DNA of 64,000 bases from SKVR01 sp964491395. Lineage in GTDB: Bacteria; Bacteroidota; Bacteroidia; Bacteroidales; UBA7960. Shown piece after piece: positions 45,700-55,891 of this stretch. Within the stretch, counting starts at the first letter, position 1, and each line of letters begins with the position of its first letter. The notes under the pieces were generated by a model, which saw only the letters and a list, made by a program, of their open reading frames with translations, did no database searches and had not been told where the DNA came from. The stretch is taken from assembly GCA_964491395.1 (NCBI GenBank), contig CAZBGI010000013.1, positions 8,315-72,314 of the forward strand. The letters are read 5' to 3'. Made by a program: the position numbers and the translations under genes.

Positions 45700-47832
45700 A
45701 TGGAAACAATTGAAAGCTGGCCCGGGAAACCCTATCCCCTGGGCTCTCACTACGATAAAGACGGAGTAAATTTTGCTCTTTTCTCAGAAAATGCTACCGG
45801 GGTAGAACTATGTCTTTTTAACGAAGAGGGAAAACAAACCCACAAAATCCCGGTAACAGATCGAACGCATAACCAGTGGCATATTTATATTCCCGGGTTA
45901 CAAGCCGGACAACTTTACGGGTATCGTGTACATGGCCCTTATAATCCTGTGGAAGGGCACAGATTCAACCCCAACAAACTCCTTATCGATCCCTATGCCA
46001 AAGCGTTGAATGGGATTGAAAAATGGGATGATTCTCTTTTTGGCTATCAGATGAAACACGAAGAAAAAGATCTTTCTTTTAGTGAATCAGACAGCGCTCC
46101 CTTTGTTCCCAAAAGTGTGGTAATTGATGATCATTTCGATTGGCACGGAGATACTCAACTTAAAATCCCACTCAACAAAACCATCATTTATGAGACCCAC
46201 GTAAAAGGTTTTACCCAAAAGTTCCCCGGCCTCCCCGAAGAGATCAAAGGCACGTATGCCGCCATGCGCCATCCTGATGTAATCAATTATCTGAAATCCC
46301 TTGGCGTGAATGCGGTGGAGCTTATGCCCGTGCATCACTTTATTCATGACCGGCATCTGGTCGAACAGGGGCTCTCCAATTACTGGGGTTACAACAGCAT
46401 CAACTTTTTTGCTCCTCACCCCCAATATTCAGCTGCTGAGTTTGGCGTTGAACAAATCTATGAATTCAAAAACATGGTAAAGTCACTGCACGAAGCAGGC
46501 ATTGAGGTAATCCTGGATGTGGTTTACAATCATACGGGTGAAGGTAATGAGATGGGGCCTACCTTGTGTTTCAGGGGAATTGACAATGCAGCTTATTACC
46601 GCCTGACCGACCAGGACAGACGATATTACATGGATTATACCGGCACCGGCAACACCCTGAATACAGTACATCCCACCATTTTGCGACTCATCATGGACAG
46701 CCTGCGCTACTGGGTTACCGAAATGCACGTAGATGGTTTCCGGTTTGATCTAGCATCGGCCCTTGCGCGTGAATTCAGCGATGTGGACAAATGGGGCTCT
46801 TTCTTTGATGTTTTACACCAGGACCCCGTTCTCTCTAATGTTAAACTCATCGCCGAACCCTGGGATATTGGAGAAAACGGCTACCAGGTAGGCAATTTCC
46901 CTCAAGGCTGGCTCGAATGGAACGGCCATTACCGGGATGTGATGCGTGATTTCTGGCGGGGAGAAAACCGCAAGCTGGGCAAATTTGCCTGGCGCTTTAC
47001 CGGTAGCTCCGACCTGTATTACGACGATTGGAGACGCCCGGTGGCCAGTGTTAATTTTATCACTGCCCACGATGGTTTCACCCTGAATGATTTGGTTTCC
47101 TACAATGAGAAACACAACCTGGCCAATGGCGAGAATAATCAGGATGGGGAAAGCCACAACCGATCATGGAACTGTGGAGAGGAAGGACCCACCCGGGATC
47201 CCCAAATCATGCAATTGCGCAAAAAACAGGTGCATAATTTTCTCAGCACCCTGATGCTTTCGCAAGGAATACCTATGCTGGTGGCGGGTGACGAAATGGG
47301 AAAAACCCAGAAAGGCAACAACAATGCCTATTGCCAGGACAATGAATTATCATGGCTCAACTGGGAGCATGCGGATCAGGAACTTATAAAATTTACATCC
47401 CAGCTCATTCGGCTTAGGCTCGAACATCATGTATTTTCCCGCATTCAGTGGTTTAAGTATAAACCGCTCAATTGTTCCGGTGTAAAAGACATTGAATGGT
47501 TTCTACCCAATGGCGATATCATGACCATCACCGACTGGGAAAGCGTTACCGCCAAGTCGGTGGGAGTCTACCTTTCAGGAGATGGTATACCCGGCAAAAC
47601 CTTTGACGGGAAGAAACTCAAAGATGATAACTTTTACCTGATTTTCAATGCCCATCACGAAAACAAGGAGTTTCTGCTTCCCAATGAAGACTGGGGCGGC
47701 CCCTGGTCGCTTATCATGGACACCCGAAAAGGAAAGTTTTTTTATGACAACCAGCAGGTGTTTCGCGCCGGAGACACCGTTTTTGCGGAAGGACGCTCTA
47801 TCGTATTGCTTATCAACAAAAGAGAGAGATAA
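45700..47832 (+). CDS. glgX: Glycogen debranching enzyme
   Basis: A 710-residue isoamylase-type enzyme cutting alpha-1,6 branches. A CBM48 N-terminal domain (GKPYPLGSHYDKDGVNFALF, GYRVHGPYNP) precedes the GH13 barrel with nucleophile D350 (DGFRFDLASAL), acid/base E386 (LIAEPWDIG) and D458 (TAHDGFTLNDLVSYN). GlgX/TreX enzymes are commonly encoded with treY and treZ, where they supply linear glucan chains. It lies 231 bp after treS; the spacer has a few short hairpins but no clear promoter. TreZ follows after 107 bp. Confidence 0.95.
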   Translation: METIESWPGKPYPLGSHYDKDGVNFALFSENATGVELCLFNEEGKQTHKIPVTDRTHNQWHIYIPGLQAGQLYGYRVHGPYNPVEGHRFNPNKLLIDPYAKALNGIEKWDDSLFGYQMKHEEKDLSFSESDSAPFVPKSVVIDDHFDWHGDTQLKIPLNKTIIYETHVKGFTQKFPGLPEEIKGTYAAMRHPDVINYLKSLGVNAVELMPVHHFIHDRHLVEQGLSNYWGYNSINFFAPHPQYSAAEFGVEQIYEFKNMVKSLHEAGIEVILDVVYNHTGEGNEMGPTLCFRGIDNAAYYRLTDQDRRYYMDYTGTGNTLNTVHPTILRLIMDSLRYWVTEMHVDGFRFDLASALAREFSDVDKWGSFFDVLHQDPVLSNVKLIAEPWDIGENGYQVGNFPQGWLEWNGHYRDVMRDFWRGENRKLGKFAWRFTGSSDLYYDDWRRPVASVNFITAHDGFTLNDLVSYNEKHNLANGENNQDGESHNRSWNCGEEGPTRDPQIMQLRKKQVHNFLSTLMLSQGIPMLVAGDEMGKTQKGNNNAYCQDNELSWLNWEHADQELIKFTSQLIRLRLEHHVFSRIQWFKYKPLNCSGVKDIEWFLPNGDIMTITDWESVTAKSVGVYLSGDGIPGKTFDGKKLKDDNFYLIFNAHHENKEFLLPNEDWGGPWSLIMDTRKGKFFYDNQQVFRAGDTVFAEGRSIVLLINKRER

Positions 47833-47939
47833 TCTCATCCTCTGCCCGCATCGCATTTTATGCACAACCCCTTTATGGTTGATCCAAAACTTGTTTTTGC
47901 CGTATAAAATTACATATCACATTTTCTTACAAGTGGATT

Positions 47940-49793
47940 ATGAACATTTACCAGCGCCAGACAGGTATTAACTTTTACCCCAACCCTGAGATAAATATAT
48001 GGGCCCCACATGCCCGTAAACTGGCCATTGAAATTGAGGGGAAAGAAACTGTCAGTTTAAGCAAAAAAGAAAGAGGTTTCTGGCATGGCCGGCCTGACAA
48101 TCTGAAACCCGGGGATCGCTATAAGTTGTGCATCAATGAAAAAGAATCTTTCCCGGACCCAGCATCCCTTTCTCAACCCGATGGGGTACATGGAGCTTCG
48201 GAATGCATTGATTTGAATGAAATAAAAAGCATAGATAATACCCATTGGCAGACACCCGCCCTGAAAGACCTGATCATTTATGAGCTTCATACCGGTACTT
48301 TCACCCCCCGGGGAACATTTGCCGGTATTGCAGAAAAAATCGACTACCTGAAAGTTTTGGGGGTAAATGCCCTCAAGATACTACCTGTTGCGGCTTTTCC
48401 CGGAGAACGGAACTGGGGGTACGATGGTGTTTTCCCTTATGCGGTGCAGCCATCTTATGGCGGGCCCATGGAGTTTGCAAAACTGGTGAAAGCATGCCAT
48501 GAAAAAGAAATAGCTGTAATTCTGGATGTGGTTTACAACCACCTGGGTCCTGAGGGCAATTACCTGGGGGCATTCGGCCCGGTTTTTACAGGTAAATACA
48601 CCACACCATGGGGCAAAGCCATCAATTATGATGACGCCTGGTGCGATGGTGTGCGGCAATTTTTTCTTGAAAACGCACTGATGTGGCTGCGCGATTTTCA
48701 TGTGGACGGGCTGCGCCTGGATGCCGTGCATGCCATTAAGGATTTCAGTCCGAAACATTTTCTGCGCGAGTTATCAGAGAAAGTCGCGGAACTCAACCAG
48801 CAAACAGGAAAAAACCACTTCCTGATTGCTGAGTGTGATTTGAATGACACCCGCTATATCAACCCCTTGAAAAAAGAGGGATATGGAATGGATGCCCAAT
48901 GGTGCGATGAGTGGCACCATTCGCTTCATGCATTGCTCACGGGAGAAAAAAACGGGTACTATTCTGATTTTGGAACGACAAAAGAACTGGTAAAATCCTA
49001 CAATAATGCATACGTTTTTACCGGAGAGTACTCGCCCCACCGGAAAAAAATTTTTGGCACCCCCACCCATGGTCAGCCCGGAGACCGATTTGTAATTTTT
49101 ACACAAAATCATGACCAGACAGGCAACCGGCTGAAGGGCGACCGACTCTCAACACTCATTGATTTTGAACCGCTAAAACTGGCAGCCGGAGCCATGCTCA
49201 TGAGTCCTTTCGTCCCTATGCTTTTCATGGGGGAAGAGTATGCCGAGAAGAACCCTTTTCTTTACTTCGTCAGTCATGGAGATGAGCAACTTGTGAATGC
49301 CGTCAGGAAAGGACGGAAACGGGAATTCCGCGATTTTATCAAAAAAGCCGATCCGCCTGACCCGGCAGCACCAGGCACTTATAACAAGTCAAAACTCCGG
49401 TGGAATTTTGATGAGGACCCTCAGAAGAAACAAATGCTTGCCTTTTACCAGAAGCTTATTGCCATCCGTAAGGAGCATGCCCTGTTGCGTCCCGGTAACA
49501 GGTCAAATATATCAGCCTACCTGAGCCAAAATTCAAAAGCTGTTATCCTGGAACATGAAAATAACCGGGAACGCTTCATTACCGTGATGAATTTTTCAAA
49601 TGACACCATCACCTTGCATGAAGATGAAAATGGTTATGAAATCCCTGCTCTGCTGGCATATTCAGCTCACCAGAGCTGGGGAGGAACCATCAAAGACAAT
49701 AAATCGCCCTGGGAAGAAACAATATCGGGCCACACCATAACATTGCAACCATGGTCAATTGCCATTTCTATTCAGAAACTGCCGTATCATTAA
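47940..49793 (+). CDS. treZ: Maltooligosyltrehalose trehalohydrolase
   Basis: A 617-residue GH13 enzyme that releases trehalose from maltooligosyltrehalose, the second step of the TreY/TreZ route. An N-terminal CBM48-like domain (INIWAPHARKLAIEIEGKE) is followed by the barrel: IIYELHTGTFTPRGTF, WGYDGVFPYAVQPSYGGP, nucleophile D261 (DGLRLDAVHAI), acid/base E298 (LIAECDLND) and D392 (TQNHDQTGNR). It is followed 13 bp later by treY. Confidence 0.95.
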   Translation: MNIYQRQTGINFYPNPEINIWAPHARKLAIEIEGKETVSLSKKERGFWHGRPDNLKPGDRYKLCINEKESFPDPASLSQPDGVHGASECIDLNEIKSIDNTHWQTPALKDLIIYELHTGTFTPRGTFAGIAEKIDYLKVLGVNALKILPVAAFPGERNWGYDGVFPYAVQPSYGGPMEFAKLVKACHEKEIAVILDVVYNHLGPEGNYLGAFGPVFTGKYTTPWGKAINYDDAWCDGVRQFFLENALMWLRDFHVDGLRLDAVHAIKDFSPKHFLRELSEKVAELNQQTGKNHFLIAECDLNDTRYINPLKKEGYGMDAQWCDEWHHSLHALLTGEKNGYYSDFGTTKELVKSYNNAYVFTGEYSPHRKKIFGTPTHGQPGDRFVIFTQNHDQTGNRLKGDRLSTLIDFEPLKLAAGAMLMSPFVPMLFMGEEYAEKNPFLYFVSHGDEQLVNAVRKGRKREFRDFIKKADPPDPAAPGTYNKSKLRWNFDEDPQKKQMLAFYQKLIAIRKEHALLRPGNRSNISAYLSQNSKAVILEHENNRERFITVMNFSNDTITLHEDENGYEIPALLAYSAHQSWGGTIKDNKSPWEETISGHTITLQPWSIAISIQKLPYH

Positions 49794-49806
49794 AAGCCTC
49801 AATGCG

Positions 49807-52572
49807 ATGTACAACCCCATAACGACTTACCGTATCCAGTTTCACAAAGATTTTACCCTCAGGGATCTGGAAAAACAAATCGAATACCTCTCTTTGCTTG
49901 GAGTTCAGGCTATTTATGCATCACCTATTCTGGCAGCCATTCCCGGGAGTGGCCATGGATATGATGTGATTGACCCCTTGCGATTCAATCCTGAAGTTAC
50001 CGATGAAGAAACGTTCAGAAAAATCCGCAACAAATTGCGCAAGAAGAATATGGGCTGGATTCAGGACATTGTACCCAATCACATGGCCTATCACCCCGGC
50101 AATGTCTTATTGATGGATGTGCTGGAAAAAGGAAGCCACTCAAAATACTCCCGTTTTTTTGACTTTGAGCCGGGAGTACCCGATAAGGATAACAAACTCA
50201 TGGCCCCATTCCTGGGTGATCTGCCCGGGGAAGCACTGAAAAACGGAGAAATTAAAACAGGCTTGAGGAAAGGTTCTTTCACCCTTGAATATTTTGACAA
50301 TATTTTCCCCGTAAATCATGCAACTGTTCGGGCAATAATGGCCGGCGAGATAGCTTCTGCCCCAGCCTCATTGAAAGAGATCTGGGATAGCTATCTCGAT
50401 GCTGATCCGTCAAGGGCGTGTCTCAACAACACATGGGAAACGGGAAAAGAGAAAATACAGCAGGCCTGCACCCACCAGAAAGAAAGCAAAGAATTTATGG
50501 ATCAACTCATTGAAAAACTCAACTCCAGCGAGGATTCCATCCGTGAGATAATGGATGGGCAGTTTTATGAGTTGTGTCATTGGCAGGAAACCGAGAAGCG
50601 CATCAACTTCCGCCGGTTCTTTACCGTGAACGGGCTCATTTGCCTGCGCATGGAAGATCCCGGGGTTTTTGAAATCTACCATCAATTTATCCGGAAACAT
50701 ATTGCAGAGGGAAACTTTAACGGGTTGCGCATCGATCATATCGATGGATTGAACGATCCCAACCAGTACCTAGCCCAATTGCGTGAACTTTGTGGGAATG
50801 ATACATGGATAGTCGCCGAAAAAATCCTGGAAAATGATGAGCAGCTGCCCTCTTTCTGGCCTGTTCAGGGAAGCACAGGATATGATTTCCTGGCTCTGGT
50901 CAACAACCTGCTTACCAGTGTAAAGCATTATGACAAACTAAAAGCACTGTACAGGAAAGTTACCAATATCAAGGCCTCACCTGCAGAACTTATTTACCAG
51001 AACAAGAAGATGATTCTTTCCACCCGTATGCATGGAGAATGGGACAACATCTTTCAGTACTTCAACCGACTGAGATTTATCGATTATGAGAAAGAGAATA
51101 TCAGCCGCGAGGAGATCAAAGAAGCACTGGGCGAGTTCATGCTTGCCTGCCCTGTTTACCGGCTTTATCCCAGGGTATTTCCATTGAAAAACCAAAACCG
51201 GAGGGTTGTGGAAGAGATTTTTGAAACGGCCCGGAAACGAATTCCCGCTTTAATACCTGCGCTGGAAACATTAGCATCCATCCTTCTTTCGCAGCGCCAT
51301 GATGACACAGACTTCAATAAAAAGCTGCAACAATTCTTTACCCGGCTCATGCAATTCACCGGTCCGCTTATGGCCAAAGGAGTGGAGGATACTTCGATGT
51401 ATCAGTACAACTGCTTTATTGCCCACAATGAAGTGGGTGACGCCATCAATGCTTCCGGTATCACCATCCAGGATTTTCATGCTGCCATGAGAGAACGACA
51501 GCAAAAGTGGCCTTACACCCTGAACACAACCTCCACCCATGACACCAAGCGTGGAGAAGATGTAAGGGCACGGCTCAACGTGGTAAGCGAACTTTCCGGC
51601 GAATGGGAAGAGAAAGTCCATGAATGGATGCACATGAACCAGAAACTCAAAGTCCGGCTCGACAGTGGCCTGCTGGAGCCTTCGCTGAGTATAGAATATT
51701 TTATCTACCAGACACTGCTGGGCACTTTTCCTTTCGAGGGACAAACTGACGAGACCTACCTGCAACGCATCGACGAATATCTTGTAAAAGCTTTGCGTGA
51801 AGGAAAACGAAAAGTAAGCTGGAGGGATCCGGATGAAACTTACGAAGAAACGGTATGTCAGTTTGCCCGCAAAATGCTCGATCCACAGCACACCTTCCTT
51901 GCAGCGTTTGTTCCCTTCATGCAAAAGGTAGCATGGCGGGGCATTGCCAACTCCCTCTCCCAGCTTACCCTGAAAACCACTTGCCCGGGGATTCCCGATA
52001 TCTACCAGGGCACCGAGCTGTGGGATTTTACCCTTGTGGATCCTGATAACCGTCAATTGGTAGACTACGAGCTGCGGTGGGCTCAACTGAAAGAGATGAA
52101 AAACCATCAACAACCCGACGCAGAAGCACTGCTGAAAGTTCTGCTGGAAAATGCTACCGATGGAAGAATCAAACTCTGGTACACCGCATGCCTGCTCCAT
52201 GCCCGCAGGCAAAATCCGGATCTCTTTGTAAAAGGAGAATACATTGCCCTTACCGTGTCAGGAAAAAGAAAAGCACACCTGCTGGCTTTTGCCCGAAAGC
52301 ATGAGGATCAGTGGGTTTTGGTTGTCGTTCCGTTGATTACCGCAACCCTGTCTGACCAAACCGGCGCAGCCTGCCTTCTGGATACAGACTGGGGAGATAC
52401 TTGTATACAGCTCCCGCCAGAGGCACCACATAATTGGACCAATACTATCACTTCAAAAACGGTCAAGGGTAAAGATATCCTGATGGCTGCACAGGTGTTG
52501 ACAGGAGTTGCCCCTCTTGTACTGTTAAGTCAAGGGGAGCAACAGATTTCTCATGCTTTGCATTCGAAATGA
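49807..52572 (+). CDS. treY: Maltooligosyltrehalose synthase
   Basis: A 921-residue GH13 enzyme that turns the reducing-end alpha-1,4 linkage of a glucan into the alpha-1,1 linkage of trehalose. The start PITTYRIQFHKDFTLRDLEK is classic TreY. Catalytic residues are D310 (GLRIDHIDGL), E338 (WIVAEKILENDEQLP) and D579 (TSTHDTKRGEDVRAR). The C-terminal CPGIPDIYQGTELWDFTLVD is typical. The frame is open to an ATG at 49759, overlapping treZ, but the ATG at 49807 gives the standard N-terminus MYNPITTYR. Confidence 0.96.
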   Translation: MYNPITTYRIQFHKDFTLRDLEKQIEYLSLLGVQAIYASPILAAIPGSGHGYDVIDPLRFNPEVTDEETFRKIRNKLRKKNMGWIQDIVPNHMAYHPGNVLLMDVLEKGSHSKYSRFFDFEPGVPDKDNKLMAPFLGDLPGEALKNGEIKTGLRKGSFTLEYFDNIFPVNHATVRAIMAGEIASAPASLKEIWDSYLDADPSRACLNNTWETGKEKIQQACTHQKESKEFMDQLIEKLNSSEDSIREIMDGQFYELCHWQETEKRINFRRFFTVNGLICLRMEDPGVFEIYHQFIRKHIAEGNFNGLRIDHIDGLNDPNQYLAQLRELCGNDTWIVAEKILENDEQLPSFWPVQGSTGYDFLALVNNLLTSVKHYDKLKALYRKVTNIKASPAELIYQNKKMILSTRMHGEWDNIFQYFNRLRFIDYEKENISREEIKEALGEFMLACPVYRLYPRVFPLKNQNRRVVEEIFETARKRIPALIPALETLASILLSQRHDDTDFNKKLQQFFTRLMQFTGPLMAKGVEDTSMYQYNCFIAHNEVGDAINASGITIQDFHAAMRERQQKWPYTLNTTSTHDTKRGEDVRARLNVVSELSGEWEEKVHEWMHMNQKLKVRLDSGLLEPSLSIEYFIYQTLLGTFPFEGQTDETYLQRIDEYLVKALREGKRKVSWRDPDETYEETVCQFARKMLDPQHTFLAAFVPFMQKVAWRGIANSLSQLTLKTTCPGIPDIYQGTELWDFTLVDPDNRQLVDYELRWAQLKEMKNHQQPDAEALLKVLLENATDGRIKLWYTACLLHARRQNPDLFVKGEYIALTVSGKRKAHLLAFARKHEDQWVLVVVPLITATLSDQTGAACLLDTDWGDTCIQLPPEAPHNWTNTITSKTVKGKDILMAAQVLTGVAPLVLLSQGEQQISHALHSK

Positions 52573-52608
52573 CAGACTCATCCCGGCAGCAGCAAAGCAA
52601 AATCTCAA

Positions 52609-53196
52609 TTACGGGCGCTCATTGGAAAGCTTTTCCATTTCTTCATTGAAAATACTTTCGAACTTCATTTTGTCATAATCCAGGCGCAACCTTTCATCTC
52701 TGCCAATACGATTCGAAATATTGTTCAAAAGTTCATCTTTCGCTACTTCCACAGCCACATAAACATTGTATCGCCCCTCATCCTCAAAAGTTCTGCTGCA
52801 AACCGTGGCCACATTGTTAAGAGATTGATTTACTACCGAACGGGTAAGATCTTCAAATTTTTCATTGTATTCATTCACATCCCCCACGGTAATATCCTGG
52901 GAATAGCGATCCGTAACTGACTTAATGGTTCTGTTGACACTGGCGGCCAGTGCTGCATTGGCATCGAGATTGGCACGACGGCGTGTGGAAGCGAGATTGA
53001 CTCCTTCAGCCATGCCTGTCCCCCGGAAATGGTTCATATCGGAATGATACTCCTCATCACTGCATGGCAAAATCAATTCGGTGCCCAGGGCATTGTCTTC
53101 GACAACTTCTTTTTTGCTCCCGCATTGGGTAAACACAAAAACTCCTGCCAGCAGAGTAGCAAAAAACAACATTTTTTTAGCGTTTGGCTTTTTCAT
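52609..53196 (-). CDS. Lipoprotein, LPP20-like
   Basis: A 195-residue protein with a lipoprotein signal (MLFFATLLAGVFVFTQCGSK, lipobox Cys at about residue 26). The body has ANLDANAALAASVNRTIKSV and RYNVYVAVEVAKDELLNNIS, a pattern (Ala-rich helix, then a YVAVEV strand) seen in LPP20/YdaJ-type lipoproteins. No enzymatic motif. It is convergent with treY. Function is unknown; an envelope role is likely. Assignment to LPP20 is tentative. Confidence 0.7.
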   Translation of the reverse strand: MKKPNAKKMLFFATLLAGVFVFTQCGSKKEVVEDNALGTELILPCSDEEYHSDMNHFRGTGMAEGVNLASTRRRANLDANAALAASVNRTIKSVTDRYSQDITVGDVNEYNEKFEDLTRSVVNQSLNNVATVCSRTFEDEGRYNVYVAVEVAKDELLNNISNRIGRDERLRLDYDKMKFESIFNEEMEKLSNERP

Positions 53197-53529
53197 AAGA
53201 CTGGAAATTTAATTTGGAATAAAACGTTAATCAGATTTAGGATGCCGGAAGCAATAATCCTGCCGGATTGCGTTCGCTTTCGTGCGCCAAAAGTATCAAA
53301 TAATTGTATAAGCCCGTTAAAAATTTTAAAACCAATACCGCAAAACCCATATTCATCAGGGGTTTGCTCTCACCACAGATGGCAAAGAACTGAAGAAAAC
53401 CGAAGGTTAAACCCGCGTTGGATTCTTTCTTCCCGGTAAGCTTTTATTTGTTAATTTTGCCCCTTATCATCAGTGGCAATCATGCCCTATCAAAACACTT
53501 TCTTGTATCAATCTTAAAGATAAAACCAC
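53197..53529. other. Divergent intergenic region
   Basis: 333 bp between the lipoprotein and aminotransferase genes. It contains CAAAAGTA at 53288-53295 (a TAnnTTTG-type -7 box on the - strand) and the + strand box listed separately. No ORF or long repeat was seen. Confidence 0.5.
53452..53459 (+). promoter_or_regulatory. Candidate -7 box for aminotransferase gene
   Basis: taattttg fits TAnnTTTG and lies 70 bp before the ATG at 53530. A -33 TTTG is not obvious. Confidence 0.45.
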
Positions 53530-54726
53530 ATGACCATACAACTTTCTGACAGAATCAACCAGCTGGGAGAATCAGAAACACTGGCTATGTCGCGTATCAG
53601 CCGCGAACTGAAAGCCAAGGGAAACAATGTAATCAATTTAAGTGTAGGAGAACCCGACTTTTTTACACCCGATAAAATCAAAGAGGCCGCCAAAAAAGCC
53701 ATCGACGATAATTTTTCTTTTTATCCCCCGGTCAACGGCTACCTGGAACTCAGAGAAGCCATCTGCCAGAAACTGGAAAGAGACAACCATCTGCATTACA
53801 CCCCCGATCAGATTGTTGCCAGCACCGGTGCCAAGCACTCCATCATGAATGCAATCCTGTGCCTGGTAAACCCGGGAGACGAAGTTATCATACCCACCCC
53901 CTATTGGGTAAGCTATTCGCATATGGTGACTTATGCCCAGGGAAAGCATGTTTATATTGAAGCCGGCATTGAAAATGACTTCAAAATCACCCCTCAACAA
54001 TTAGAAAACGCCATTACGCCCGCCACAAAACTCTTCATGTTCTCCAGCCCCTGCAATCCCAGTGGTTCGGTATACAGCAAAGAAGAACTCCGGGAGCTGG
54101 CCGCAGTTTTTGAGCGCCACCCGCATGTATTCATAATTTCAGACGAAATATATGAACTCATCAATTTCGACAAGAATCATGAGAGCATCGCGCAGTTCCC
54201 ATCCATCAAAGACCGGGTAATACTTATCAATGGAGTATCCAAAGGATTTGCCATGACCGGATGGAGGCTAGGTTATATGGCAGCCCACCCGCAGATTGCA
54301 GCAGCTGCCAATAAGCTGCAGGGACAATTCACCTCCGCTACCAGCTCCATTGCACAAAAAGCAGCACAGGCTGCCATGGAAACACCACCCGAAGCCACCT
54401 GGCACATGCTGGACAAATTCAGGGAGAGACGCGATTTGATGCTGGATCTTTTGAAAGATATTCCGGGGTTTAAAACCAATATACCAAAGGGTGCCTTCTA
54501 TTTGTTTCCCGATATAAGCAGCTATTTCGGCAAGTCAGACGGCCAAACCACCATCCGCAATGCCAATGACCTGAGCAAGTATATTCTCAACAAGGTGTAT
54601 GTAGCTCTTGTTCCGGGGGACGCTTTTGGTTCTCCCCATTGCATCAGGCTCTCCTATGCCACATCCAACGAATTGCTCATTGAAGCGGTTGAACGAATCA
54701 AAACAGCTCTCGCAGAACTCAGATAA
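53530..54726 (+). CDS. Class I PLP-dependent aminotransferase (aspartate aminotransferase-like)
   Basis: A 398-residue aminotransferase of fold type I, subgroup I-beta. Features are LSVGEPDFFTPDKIKEAAKK, the PLP-binding SSPCNPSGSVYSKEEL, the Schiff-base lysine K238 in NGVSKGFAMTGWRLGYMAA, and the late IRLSYATSNE with the substrate-binding Arg. Most such genes in Bacteroidetes are annotated as aspartate aminotransferase; a broader specificity (aromatic or branched amino acids) is possible. It is followed by the sugar kinase gene after 9 bp. Confidence 0.93.
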   Translation: MTIQLSDRINQLGESETLAMSRISRELKAKGNNVINLSVGEPDFFTPDKIKEAAKKAIDDNFSFYPPVNGYLELREAICQKLERDNHLHYTPDQIVASTGAKHSIMNAILCLVNPGDEVIIPTPYWVSYSHMVTYAQGKHVYIEAGIENDFKITPQQLENAITPATKLFMFSSPCNPSGSVYSKEELRELAAVFERHPHVFIISDEIYELINFDKNHESIAQFPSIKDRVILINGVSKGFAMTGWRLGYMAAHPQIAAAANKLQGQFTSATSSIAQKAAQAAMETPPEATWHMLDKFRERRDLMLDLLKDIPGFKTNIPKGAFYLFPDISSYFGKSDGQTTIRNANDLSKYILNKVYVALVPGDAFGSPHCIRLSYATSNELLIEAVERIKTALAELR

Positions 54727-54735
54727 AACCGCTTC

Positions 54736-55749
54736 ATGACCCAGCAAGAAAAAATCACCCGTCTTTTTGAGGCGTTCAATCAGCAAAAAATTCTCATCAT
54801 AGGAGATGTTATGATCGACGCCTATCTTTGGGGAAATGTAGACAGAATTTCGCCCGAAGCTCCCGTGCCCATTGTCTCTCTAAAAAAAAGGGAAAACAGA
54901 CTGGGAGGAGCCGCCAATGTAGCGCTGAATATTCAGAGCATGGGAGCTGTGCCAGTATTATGCTCTGTGACAGGCAACGATGAAAAAAGCCGCACTTTCC
55001 ATGAGTTGATGCGACAGCAAGGCCTGGAAACCGCAGGTCTTATCAGCAGCGACCAACGCATTACCACGACCAAGTTCAGGATTATCGGTAACAATGCACA
55101 GATGCTCAGGGTAGATGAAGAAACAGAAAAGCAGCTGGAGCCCGTCGAAACCCAACTCCTTTTTGAGCGGATCGCCATGCTGGTTGCAGAACATACCATA
55201 GGTGCCATAATTTTTGAAGATTACGACAAGGGGGTGATCAATGCTGAGCTCATTGACCAGGTGGTAAAACTGGCCAAAGAAAAAAGCATCCCCGTGGTGG
55301 TGGATCCCAAGAAGAAGAATTTTATGAATTACCGGGGTGTCACCCTGTTCAAACCCAATCTGAAGGAATTGCGGGAGGGTTTGAAACTGGATGATGAACT
55401 TACTGAGATCGACAATATTATGGATGCCGTAAAAAGGCTGCAGGAGTTGATGGATGTAGACATTGCCCTTGCCACGCTCTCCGAGAAAGGGGTTTGCTAC
55501 AGCAGCAAAGAAGATGATGGCAGTTATAAAACCGGATTGGTACCCGCCCATGTGCGCGATATTGCGGATGTATCAGGGGCAGGCGATACGGTAATCAGCA
55601 TCATTGCCCTATGCATGGCCACCGGCACTTCACCCGACGACATGGCACGGCTGTCGAACCTGGCAGGCGGCCTGGTTTGTGAATATGTAGGTGTAGTACC
55701 CATCCAAAAAGAACGACTTTTGCAGGAAGCCCTGAAAACTTTTCAGTAA
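54736..55749 (+). CDS. PfkB-family sugar kinase, heptose-7-phosphate kinase (RfaE1/HldE N-domain) type
   Basis: A 337-residue kinase. ILIIGDVMIDAYLWGNVDRI, SPEAPVPIV and NRLGGAANVALNIQSMGAVP are signatures of the kinase half of HldE, which phosphorylates heptose 7-phosphate for ADP-heptose and LPS core synthesis. The PfkB catalytic base is D284 in VSGAGDTVISI. The nucleotidyltransferase half of HldE is absent and no separate copy is near, so it must be encoded elsewhere if the pathway is complete. Confidence 0.9.
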   Translation: MTQQEKITRLFEAFNQQKILIIGDVMIDAYLWGNVDRISPEAPVPIVSLKKRENRLGGAANVALNIQSMGAVPVLCSVTGNDEKSRTFHELMRQQGLETAGLISSDQRITTTKFRIIGNNAQMLRVDEETEKQLEPVETQLLFERIAMLVAEHTIGAIIFEDYDKGVINAELIDQVVKLAKEKSIPVVVDPKKKNFMNYRGVTLFKPNLKELREGLKLDDELTEIDNIMDAVKRLQELMDVDIALATLSEKGVCYSSKEDDGSYKTGLVPAHVRDIADVSGAGDTVISIIALCMATGTSPDDMARLSNLAGGLVCEYVGVVPIQKERLLQEALKTFQ

Positions 55750-55891
55750 CTCTGTTGTTTAGGAAAACATGGGATTATTGCATCCTCCGGGCTTTTACAG
55801 GGAAGTAAAAACCTACCCATGGGTTTGCAAACCCTCAGGCCTGCAACAAAAGGCGGGCAGGAAATCCAACATTTTCGAAAGATGTCTTTGA

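Noticed and set aside
51271..52212. 313-residue ORF on the - strand
   Set aside because: Antisense shadow of treY, whose catalytic motifs are intact.
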